In this document: piece by piece, positions 52,901 to 61,864 of the stretch | Layout of the letters: each line of letters starts with the position of its first letter | How positions within the stretch are numbered: the stretch's first letter is position 1 | Assembly (NCBI GenBank): GCA_038496675.1 | Contig: CM076663.1 | Span: 13,228,954 to 13,292,953, forward strand | Length of the DNA stretch: 64,000 nucleotides | DNA from: Rachycentron canadum | Lineage: Eukaryota > Chordata > Actinopteri > Carangiformes > Rachycentridae | Direction: 5' to 3' | Notes under the pieces: model-generated | The model's input: only the letters and a program-made list of their open reading frames with translations | Database searches by the model: none | What the model was told of the DNA's origin: nothing | Position numbers and translations under genes: made by a program

Positions 52901-53629
52901 CCATTATTAAGGCCTTCTGTCTTCCACCATAACAAACGTGTTAAAAACACTCGCACTAAAGTTTGGTTTCTGTGTGGTTTGTTCAAGTAAGCTTTTGAAT
53001 TTGCTTACTGCTGCCCCTAGAGGCCATTAGGAGGAAAAAAACCCACTATGACTGCTGCCTCATGGGGCAGTAATGTGTCCATTTGTACCAGAGTAAGGTG
53101 AGAAAAACACAATGGGGAATTTACTTAAAGTATCAGAAGTTCATTGACACTAATCTTTGCACTTCTACAAAAGGAAAGTCTGATTTGTTGATTTCATGAA
53201 TACACATTTTCACTGCTCCGATAAAGTGCAATGCACAGCTGCTCTCCTAAGCTTTTTTTTTTATTAAAGGCATCTTGGACTGTCGAACAGATAAGAGATC
53301 TATGGGCATGGCATAAGTGTTTTACTGGTGGCTTTGATGAGGTTCTTGTTTTTCATTGCTGACAAATCCACTGTATTTCTTTTCCTTACCCAGATGAGCT
53401 GAAGCACATAATTGGAGCGGACACTACGAGAAAGGGCATCCTACGTGTCTTTGACATGTTTCAGTACCAGCCCATGAATCGTCGGCTGGTCTACGTTTTC
53501 CTGGAAGGCTTCCTTGAGACAATGTTCCCCCAGTACAAATTCCCTGAGCTCTTTGTCAAGCTGCACTCCCGCTCGCCACGCATCCACAGATACAGTCAGA
53601 AACTCAAATCCTCCTCTCTTAAGAGGTGA
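36907..53629 (+). CDS. snx13: Sorting nexin-13 (PXA-RGS-PX-nexin C)
   Basis: SNX13 is an ER/endosomal membrane protein that binds phosphoinositides, is linked to lysosomal cholesterol export and was described as a GAP for G-alpha-s. 25 coding exons give 954 aa, close to human length: 36907-36918, 44477-44589, 44710-44812, 44979-45068, 46498-46619, 46734-46852, 46988-47092, 47215-47303, 47559-47642, 47794-47932, 48058-48146, 48393-48492, 48852-49045, 49275-49379, 49549-49719, 49822-49891, 50526-50668, 50802-50909, 51000-51110, 51693-51854, 51950-52021, 52124-52269, 52578-52646, 52728-52840, 53394-53629. All phases close and align with human. Exon 1 encodes only MFAE. Features: hydrophobic N-terminal hairpin (15-50); PXA domain (about 107-285) with YIQYWYYTLS; RGS box (about 374-511) with LFFWLTVEGYR; PX (about 570-690) with phosphoinositide-binding YRRYSDF (600-606) and LPGKKTF; C-terminal nexin domain (about 790-910). 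The donor of exon 19 (AAG|GTCACT) is weak. Confidence 0.96.
36919..44476 (+). other. snx13: snx13 intron 1
   Basis: The 7.56-kb first intron is bounded by GAG|GTAAGT and TTTTAG. No exon of another gene was recognised inside it on either strand. It holds a TG microsatellite (40929-40958) and otherwise AT-rich DNA. The part nearest exon 1 (36919-37300) is CpG-containing and could carry promoter-proximal elements. Confidence 0.7.
40929..40958. repeat. (TG)n microsatellite in snx13 intron 1
   Basis: A perfect run of about 15 TG units. Confidence 0.92.
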
Positions 53630-53717
53630 CAGGAAAGGACAGAAGCAACAGGACCGACTAGACACACACAGACTTGAGAGCTAAGAGTGAGAGCGGGGGG
53701 CTTGACGTGAACATGAT

Positions 53718-53718
<1 letters not shown>

Positions 53719-53791
<73 letters not shown>
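53719..53791. repeat. (GT)36 microsatellite in the snx13 3' UTR
   Basis: A perfect run of about 36 GT units starts 90 nt after the snx13 stop. In the mRNA it would read as (GU)n. Confidence 0.95.
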
Positions 53792-53792
<1 letters not shown>

Positions 53793-55519
53793 TTTCTGCC
53801 ATTTCTTCCACCTCCCTCACACTCTTTTTGATGAAAACACTCCAATTATCCAGCTGATAATTTCTGTCAAAGCAGAACTGAAGGATAAACAACACACACT
53901 CAGCCCACCTTTCACTCTGACACACAGGTGCGCAAGTAATTTGCACCAAGGCTGAACATGTCAGTCTTTTCTTTTACTTTCTACATTTCCCCTCCTCCTT
54001 TTTGGACTTTTTAGTAGTGTTTAGCCTTCTCCTGGGCCAGTCAGTGCTGCTTTCATGTGGTCCAGAGAGCAGACAGCAGATACTGTATTGTTTTTAAACT
54101 GCAGGAGTAGATAGCATAGACCCACACCTTGCCTTACCGTCCCGCTTCTGTCCTTTGGCCAGCTCAGTCTGCCATCTTTGAACTGGCCCCTTAGCTGTAG
54201 TCAGAATTACCCTCATGCTGTAGACATTTGATCTGCAAAAGCTGCACACTTGTAAACATGCAACAATATTTTTCATAGCAACCAAATATGTCAATAGCAC
54301 TGGGTTAAAGAGGCGCTGTTTTTAAAATGTGACTGCATGTGGGTCGAAAGGATGATTTTTATTTTCCTTGTCAGCATTTTTTCCCTCAATGCTTCTGTTG
54401 AATCACAATAATGTACATGTATATTTTTTTGCTTTCCAAAGTGTTAAATCGTCTGTGCCGCCCATGATCCTCAAAGAATAGGCCACATCCCCTTTAATGC
54501 TACTGTCATAACCTGTGATGACCAAAGCTCATGCTGTTCATACGTGTGCGTGTGTGTGTGTGCGTGCGTGTACTGGTTTGATGTTGGGATTACTCTGAAC
54601 ATTACTGTGCTTCATTATGATAATCATGTGAAGAAAGAGAACACAATGTTGACCTTTAGTAACCTAAAAGGTGAGGCTGTGAGGAAACACTGAAGTGTGT
54701 TGCAGTCGTGGAAAGCTCAGCTCTGGCTGTCCAAGCCCAGTATCAAAGAATGTACTCTCTGGTCTAGTCTGTATTCGGCTTGTGTAGAATTTTGTGAGTG
54801 TGTGTGCGTGTGTGTAGCACAACGAAGCAACCGTCTTCAGTCAGAAACTGTGCCAGTGTGAGCTAGTGAACCAGCCTTAAACTACATACAGTATATACTG
54901 ACCAAGAGACACACGCTAGAGGTAGCTCTCCTTCACACGACTGAACGTTAGGAGGAAATCAGATAAAGATATGGAGATATATCCCTATATCACTTTTATT
55001 CAGAAAAAATGTCTTTAATTTTGTGCAATATTTTTTTTCTTTAATGCATGTGCATTTTGAATCATTGTATACTGAAAAAGTTATTCATATTGTTTTAATA
55101 GTAGAAAACATGAAAGAAGTGTCCCCAGAAATGTCTTCTTATCCCAACAACTTAACATTCCGTTGTTGTAAAAGTACAATGTTTATTTTACAGACTTGTT
55201 TTATAAGTCTGAGTTTTTTGTTTTGTTTTGGATGTGTGGGGGGTATTTTCCACTTATCCCTCATCCACTCATGCAGAATCTGCATTCTGGGTATTGACTG
55301 GGTGGTGTTTGGTGGTTGTGTGTCACAGCCCGATAATTAGCTCATTGGGCTATAGCTAGCTCAGAGGCGGCCTCAAACAACTGCTTCTTTTTAACTCATA
55401 AGTGGCATTTTATGCATTCAAGCTTCTTTTTTGTGTTGCCTGTGATCAGATCGTTGTTGTTATGAACTGACAAATGGGCAGGAAGGGGGGGGGGGCTGCC
55501 CCCAACCTCCTCTTCCTGT

Positions 55520-55707
55520 CCAATATGCTCACAGGGGAGCTGCGTCCTGTGACCAATGGAATCACTGCTAATGAGCACTTAGTAGCACCTGTGGGAGGGC
55601 CTCTCCCATTGGCCTGATGGAGCCCCATTCTGCTGCAGTCATTGGATGGAACTCCTTCGTCTGCTGTGATTCGCTTACACTGAGCAGCCGTGGTGGACTC
55701 TGATTGG
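55520..55707. promoter_or_regulatory. Cluster of five CCAAT (NF-Y-like) motifs
   Basis: CCAAT pentamers lie at 55520 and 55553 on the plus strand and at 55608-55612, 55641-55645 and 55703-55707 on the minus strand. The last reads CAGCCAATCA, which is the full NF-Y consensus. The block is GC-richer than the AT-rich 3' UTR around it. It could be an internal promoter or a relic of a retroelement LTR; no gene downstream on either strand was recognised. Confidence 0.3.
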
Positions 55708-56095
55708 CTGAGCAGGAGGATATGAACTTGAGCCTCTCTTTCTGGGAGGGAGATATTTTGTCCCCATGGTGGAGGAGATGTCACCTTTAACTTTCTGCAC
55801 ACCTCTCCATACAGGAAGGCTTGTTGTTTTTTTTTTTTGTTTTTTTTTTTAACCCCAGTATATATGAATCTATGATAATGAAAATTGTGCATATCTGTGT
55901 ACAGTATGTGTTAATAGTGTGCCTAAATGTACTGTCAACTCTATTTTCATATTTTTCTTTAACCTAAAAAAAAAAAAATCAATCAGAATGTCATGATCAT
56001 TTTACGCGACTGAAAATGACTTTAGGGTGTTTTTTTTGCATCATGCTTATCAAACTCTTCCTTATGAGCAATTGTGCTCAGATCAGTATAACACT

Positions 56096-56101
56096 AATAA
56101 A
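56096..56101 (+). terminator. snx13: Polyadenylation signal of snx13
   Basis: AATAAA, the first canonical signal after the snx13 stop codon, 2.47 kb downstream, followed within 40 nt by a GT-rich stretch. Confidence 0.55.
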
Positions 56102-56124
56102 AGGTAACTCAGACTAATTGACCC

Positions 56125-57560
56125 AGTGTGTATGGTGCCTTCAGTGTATTTGCAGTTCCTGTGGATCAGGTGTGTAGCTACTGTGTTTATTCAGAAAATT
56201 CACTACTATGACTGAAGTTTGAAAACATAGAAGGTGGTGCCTGGTGCCCACATATTATACCACATACGTTATAGAAAGATCATTGCTGTGCTTCATGCTA
56301 CATTATTATTTTTTTTATGTATCAACAGTACAGATACATCCTCGAGTGTATCTGCCTGCAGATTTTCAGCTGGTACCTTTTGTCTTTGCCTGATGCCACA
56401 ATGAATACTTAACTGAATGAATATTGATCATTAGACATCTAAAATACATTTGTTTAGAACCACAAAATCACAAATTTAAAAAGCAAAAGCTTATTTCAGT
56501 TTGTCATGTAGAAGAAATAATTTAATTTCGTACAAATGATAGATCTTTTTTTGCAGAGCCAGTAAACAATATTGATAAAAAACAGCTAATGTGTGGAAGC
56601 TTCTACAGAAAATGGTCTCTTTAATTAAGCAGTTATTTCATATGCCAACATTTCTGAGACACTGCAGACCTGCTACAAAAGATGTTTCATGAGATGGAAT
56701 AAGTATTTCTTAAGCTTGTAACCCAGAAGAAACTTTGTCTTCTTATGAATAAGGTTGACTCATTTAAGAGTACATTCTCTTCATTTAATGATGTAGAGCT
56801 CCACTTTGCTTTATTTCCTTAAAATAAGTTCTCTAATATTTCATGTCATTGTCATCAGCAGACTGAAAGTGCAAAGTAACAACTGGCATGGATCAGTAAA
56901 ATACAACTTAGGTACAAATTTGTGACTGAAATTGTTTTGTCATTAAAAATCATTTTAGTTCATGTTGTTCAAGAAACCACAAGGGAAGGAAGAATTTGTG
57001 AATGAAGGGATGTGCACATTTCAGTATAAAGATACAGCAATAATTCATAATGGTCACAGCGGAACCATCTGCTGCATGGGCCTGTCTACCCCCCCCAACC
57101 TGCAGAGATGAGCAGACAATGACAATGGATGGATGGATGGATGGGAGTAGGAAAAGCACAGGTTGATCAATGATTGCTGGATGCGCTTAGTTATTCTCCA
57201 TGATAATGTTAATGCAGACTTTTTCATAACTTGAATGAACTGGGCTACTGTCAATATAATCTAACTGCTGGTCCTGGAAAGGATCTATTATTACTCTTCA
57301 GTTTTTAGATGCACATTTCAATGACGACAAAGAGATTAAAATATTTCTAGTCAAATACATGACCTCTTTCCATTTTTAATTTAAGCATTCAGTCACTTTC
57401 CACACCGTTGGCGCTTGTTTCATCCACACAATGTCAACAAAAATCATGCTTGAACGTGAGACTAACACATAATCCTGCAGGTTTTTCTGGAACAGCCACT
57501 TTGGGACGGTGTCATTGTTGTCACATTAGTCTCCTCAGTCCACGTCTGCGCCATTTAAAC
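56125..57560. other. Intergenic region between snx13 and dmac1
   Basis: No exon was recognised; both flanking genes end here. It holds a short (GGAT)n run at 57125-57144. Its left part may include the 3' UTR of dmac1, since an AATAAA on the minus strand lies at 56810-56815. Confidence 0.5.
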
Positions 57561-57585
57561 AAAAATATGTGTTTCTGAACAGTCC

Positions 57586-57951
57586 TCATATTTTCTTAGG
57601 CGATTTTCCTAGCGGGTGGGCCATGATAATGACTCCCCAGGCAGCCAAACCTAAGAGATGAACACAGGCGTATTACTTCTTTGAAAAGACAACAAAGTAT
57701 TGCTCGGCCTTCATAGTCCAGAGTTTGTTGCGTTACTCACTTGCAGCGAAAGTAATCTGACCCACTGTGCCAAAGGAGACGCCTGCGCATCGTTTCATTG
57801 TTTCCCGGGCTCCCATGCCAACAAAAATCCCAGAGAAGATCAAACCACAACCGGAGATGACCCGACAACTCCAGCAGCCCTGCGACGTCTGGATGGGTTT
57901 AGCCGCGGGGGCATGTGGTCCACCTGTTGGTGCCTGTGGTGCTGCTGACAT
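57586..57951 (-). CDS. dmac1: Distal membrane-arm assembly component 1 (TMEM261)
   Basis: DMAC1 is a small mitochondrial inner-membrane protein required to assemble the distal part of the complex I membrane arm. Two exons on the minus strand, 57951-57741 and 57650-57586, join across a GT-AG intron (A|GTGAGT donor, CTCTTAG acceptor) to give 91 aa. The conserved core is CWSCRVISGCGL (26-37), which also begins the first membrane segment. A second membrane segment (about 59-81) ends in AAWGVIIMAHPLGK, matching the human ATWGIVVMADPKGK region. The N-terminal 25 residues are Ala/Pro-rich, as in the human protein. It is slightly shorter than human DMAC1 (about 112 aa). The ATG at 57951 lies only 503 nt from the oppositely oriented btd start. 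The family assignment rests on these two conserved blocks. Confidence 0.85.
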
Positions 57952-58454
57952 TGTACTGCAGGGTGGGTGCTGGTGCTAATGCTAATGCTAACGCCACCAC
58001 CCCCTGGTTAAAAATGGCGGGCAGACAAACAAGATAAAACGTCCCCTCCGCTTTTTAGTAATTGTCCTCAAATGTTCAAACAATTCGTCCCCATGAACAG
58101 ACGCATTAACTGTCGGTGTTGACTGCAGGTCCTGCTCGTGCCAGTTGTGAGAAAAGGGTCAAACTTTCAAAGCGCTTCCGAGTTGTGAGCCTGAAATTTC
58201 CTGTGGAGTTTTTTCAAAATAAAGGTTTTTGTTGACATTTAATGCCAGATTGCCACAATAGTACTGTGAAGGGGCTCTTTGCAGCGTAGTCAGATGCATC
58301 ACACGAAGTTATGCACCACTTGTTTCCACCACACTTATACATTAAACACTGTTTCGCAACGGAAGCTTCTTATCTCCACGGACTTCAGACGGTTCGCCCG
58401 GACTCCCAGTCTCTCTCTGCAGGCTCCGTTGGAGGGAGGAAAAAAAAAAAAACA
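57952..58454. promoter_or_regulatory. Shared head-to-head promoter region of dmac1 and btd
   Basis: The 503 nt between the two start codons must hold both 5' leaders and both promoters. Visible motifs are AAAATGGCGGGC (58011-58022), a good YY1-type site, and three tandem GCTAA(T/C) units (57975-57992) close to dmac1. No TATA box is convincing on either side. An in-frame ATG (58311) and an A12 run (58441-58452) lie in the btd leader. Confidence 0.5.
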
Positions 58455-60685
58455 ATGTGTTTGTTAGCTGCCGTTTTTCTCGGTTTTTCTGTGCTACTGG
58501 CCGCCGGTCAGACTGAGCCGGTGGCGGACGCCTCGTACGTCGCTGCTGTTTACGAGCACCGCTTGGTCCTGAACCCGGAGCCGCACGTGCCGCTGTCTCG
58601 CCCCGCCGCCCTGCTGCATGTGCAGGAGAACCTGGACATCTATGAGGAGCAGGCTGCCCGGGCGGCCCAACAGGTATGGACAGATAACAGAGCTTTTACA
58701 TCATAAGAAACAAAAACAACTGAAACACATCTTCATCGTGTCCTGTCCATATTTTCTGCGCAGTTAAACTTATTTTGTTTATTTTTAACTCAACCTGCAC
58801 TGGTCCTTGGACCCATAAAGAGAAATCCCATAGCTGCCATTTGCTATAAATTGTAGACTATAAATAATTCCCTAAACCGAGGTCATAAGTATTAACTAAA
58901 TTTTACAGCTCCTGTTATTATTCTTGAAAATCAGTTACCTGTGTTATTGTGATGCCCTGCCCTTATTTTCTCCTGGTCAGGGGGCCCACATCCTGGTGTT
59001 TCCAGAGGATGGTCTGCAAGGTTTCAACTTCAGCCGATCATCCATCTCTGGCTACCTAGAAACTATCCCAGACCCCCAGCAGGAGAGCTGGAATCCCTGC
59101 ACAGAGCCAGAAAGATACAACAACACTGAGGTGCACAGTCATACATTTACATTTTATGTTGTTATTGCACAGGAAGCCTGGCCTGATGCACTGTTGTGAC
59201 CAGAGATTTCCCTCTTTACCTGAATGTGTTTGTCTCATAGGTTCTCCGGAGTTTGAGCTGTATGGCACGTCGCCACAACCTCTATCTGGTGGCCAACATG
59301 GGTGACCTGCAGCCTTGCCCCCTGAAGTCGAGCCCCTCCTCCACGTGTCCCTCTGATGCACACTGGCAGTTCAACACCGATGTGGTTTTCAGGTGCTGTG
59401 TAACATTGAAATGGAAACAGTTATGCTGAAGTCCAGCAAGTGCAGAAATATACAGTTTCCTAGTCTTTGTGAAGTGTTAACAGCATCTTCTTTCATCCAG
59501 GTCTGATGGTCAGCTGGTGGCACGCTACCATAAACAAAACTTGTACTTTGAGGAGGCCATTGACACACCACCACAACCTGAGATCATAACATTTGATACA
59601 CCCTTTGCTGGGAAGTTTGGCCTCATCACCTGTTATGACATCCTGTTCCACAAGCCCCTAATCAACCTGGTGGAGAAGGTTGTAAACATTTGCACACAAC
59701 AACAGAAACGTGTGTTCAGCTACACTTTGCTGTGATTTGGTTTTCATCTTTTCTTATGCTCTCTCTTTTTTTGTGCTTCTTTCAGGGTGTGCGTCAGCTG
59801 ATCTTCCCAACAGCCTGGATGAACAAGCTCCCCCTGATGGACTCAATCCTTGTCCAGCGGTCGATAAGCCTAGGTGCAAATGTCACCCTACTAGCGGCCA
59901 ATACTCGCCATGACCAATGGAGAATGACAGGAAGTGGTATCTACACCCCTTTTTCTGCCACCTACCACCATGCTCAGAAAGGAGATCCAGAGGAGGGCAA
60001 GCTGCTGGTGGCTAGAGTCCCAGTCTTAGACTGGGTGGGGAAGAGCGGGGCCACAGGAGAGGAAGTAATTAGGACTGAGTCCACATCATCCACAACCTCT
60101 CAACCTGACAATGATTCAGCAATCTCTCCCTCCTCTGACACCTTTGTGTCAAAGATGATGAATGATCCATTCACATTTGCCATCCTGAATGAGACAGAGG
60201 GCAAACTTAAGGTGTGTGATGGCACTTTCTGCTGTTACCTAGAGTACAGAATATTACCTCAGGACCGCAGTGAAGAGCTCTATGCACTGGGAGCATTTGC
60301 TGGAACTCACAACGGATACAAACGCTACGCCATGCAGGTATGAATGAAAAGAAACTTTTTGAAATTCAAAACTTATAATGAAAACACATATTTATCCCAT
60401 CTCTGTCTACAGGTGTGTGCATTAGTCCGCTGTGCAGAACTGGAGGAATATTCTTGTGGACGGGAAGTGAAAGAGGCTGACACTAAAATTGACTTCCTGT
60501 TGGAGGGGAAGTTTGTGACTAAATATGTGTACCCATCAATTTTGGCTAGCCACTTCATCCTGGAGCAGCCAGAGCATCTGGACAAGACTGTTGATGGAAG
60601 AGTGACCATGAAACATTCAAACATGACGGACGGCCTTCTCGTTGCCTCTCTGTTCGGACGAATGTACCACCTGGACAATGTATGA
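58455..60685 (+). CDS. btd: Biotinidase
   Basis: Biotinidase is a secreted nitrilase-family amidase that releases biotin from biocytin and biotinyl peptides. Six exons (58455-58673, 58981-59130, 59241-59392, 59501-59678, 59786-60337, 60413-60685) give 507 aa. A signal peptide (residues 1-18 or so, LLAAVFLGFSVLLAAG) precedes YVAAVYEH. The catalytic triad is present: Glu82 in VFPEDG, Lys185 in RYHKQNLYFE and Cys218 in LITCYDILF. Lys to Cys spacing (33) equals human. PTAWMNKLPL and MTGSGIY are conserved, and the base domain ends in SLFGRMYHLDNV without a hydrophobic GPI tail, unlike membrane-anchored vanins. VFPEDG and the neighbouring ankrd28 favour btd over vnn. Several N-glycosylation sites (NFS, NNT, NVT, NET, NMT) are visible. 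A Ser/Thr-rich stretch near 60070-60150 is a likely loop insertion. An in-frame upstream Met at 58311 would hide the signal peptide, so 58455 was chosen. The exon 4 donor (AAG|GTTGTA) is weak. Confidence 0.94.
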
Positions 60686-60859
60686 ACTTGAGCTCCAAGT
60701 ATTAGTGATTAATTGATTAGTTGGCTGTGCAGAAAATTAATGACCTACTATTTAAATAATTGAGCAACCGTTAAGACAGTTAAATGATCTTAAAAAAACA
60801 AAAAGCTCTGACCAAGACCTCGGATGTAAAACACTTGTGCTCTGTCATAAAAAAACTGC

Positions 60860-60865
60860 AATAAA
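60860..60865 (+). terminator. btd: Polyadenylation signal of btd
   Basis: AATAAA lies 175 nt after the btd stop codon. Confidence 0.6.
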
Positions 60866-60880
60866 TCAAAAACAAATATC

Positions 60881-60976
60881 TTTATTCATTCGTTACTTTA
60901 TCTTTACAAACATTGCACCAAGTAGTGTTCATCCTCTGCCAGAAAGTTGCTTGTTCCTAAAAAGGCAATATTTATT
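60881..60976 (-). terminator. ankrd28: Candidate polyadenylation signals of ankrd28
   Basis: On the minus strand AATAAA occurs at 60976-60971 and again at 60886-60881, about 890 and 980 nt after the ankrd28 stop. Either would end the transcript within about 100 nt of the convergent btd signal. Confidence 0.4.
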
Positions 60977-60989
60977 AATTTCTCTTTTT

Positions 60990-61860
60990 CTCTGTCGCAC
61001 ACAAACACAATATCTCTTACACACATATGCACAGTGTCAGCCACTTTCTCCTGTCTCCAGTACAGTACACAGACATTAAGTAGTTTACAGCATTGCAAGT
61101 TAAAAGTTTCTCAGGATGCTCCTTCGCACCGCCAATCAGCTGACTCCTGAACCAATCGTACAGTAAATTGGTCTTACATCCACCTGCTGTCAGAATCGAC
61201 TCCCAAGGATTCAGCCTCCACTCTGAATAAATTCATAGGATTCAATTATGACTTCCTCTCCAAGGAATCAAAAAGTGGTTCAAAATCAATGACGCAGCGT
61301 TACTCATGTACATGAGAGAGAGCCGTCAGTGTCTGCCACGACGGTTTGGAGAAAAACTAGGGAAAACAGCTTATTAATGGTCCCATAAGATTGTCCTCTA
61401 TTCTTTTTCTGGGACAATCATGGCAAAAACAAAGCTGTCCTTTGAGCTTTTCTTCAGTAGATGCTCCTCTAGTAATAGTTGAAGGAAAAACTGTGAAAAG
61501 GCATAAAACCACTCCAGGAAGAATCAGCAAAGAGAAGGAGCTGCATTTAAAGAGAAAAATAAATTGCTTTAAATTTAAAAAGGCCATGTTACTGACCATA
61601 CAGTGATATTGTCTGAGAGAAATGTAGTGTGTATCCACCTTATTCTATATTTTAGTATGTTATTTTCCACCATGGGTATGCACCTAAAGGAAACCAACAT
61701 GTGGTCTAATACAATTATTATTACATTTGAACAGGCTTACCTATGAAATAATCTGGCTCTATTTTCTTCCTCTTCCCTCTGTTTTTGACCCTTGTCAGTG
61801 AACTATTAAGGCTCCTGAGTGGCTGAATAGCCTACTTGAATGGTTGGGCTCTGTCCAATA
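60990..61860 (-). other. ankrd28: Inferred 3' UTR of ankrd28
   Basis: No other gene is visible between the btd and ankrd28 stop codons. By position and candidate polyadenylation signals this stretch is mostly ankrd28 3' UTR. The short open frames on both strands show no recognisable family. Confidence 0.45.
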
Positions 61861-61864
61861 GTTC

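Larger units (their letters stand above)
53630..56120 (+). other. snx13: snx13 3' UTR
   Basis: No canonical AATAAA was found between the stop codon and 56096, so the 3' UTR is inferred to be about 2.5 kb. It contains a (GT)36 run, several shorter GT tracts and a GC-richer island (55480-55780) with five CCAAT pentamers. Alternative, non-canonical earlier cleavage is possible. Confidence 0.55.

Noticed and set aside
53010..53023. Possible CTCF motif in snx13 intron 24
   Set aside because: The match lacks one of the core G positions and is too weak to claim.
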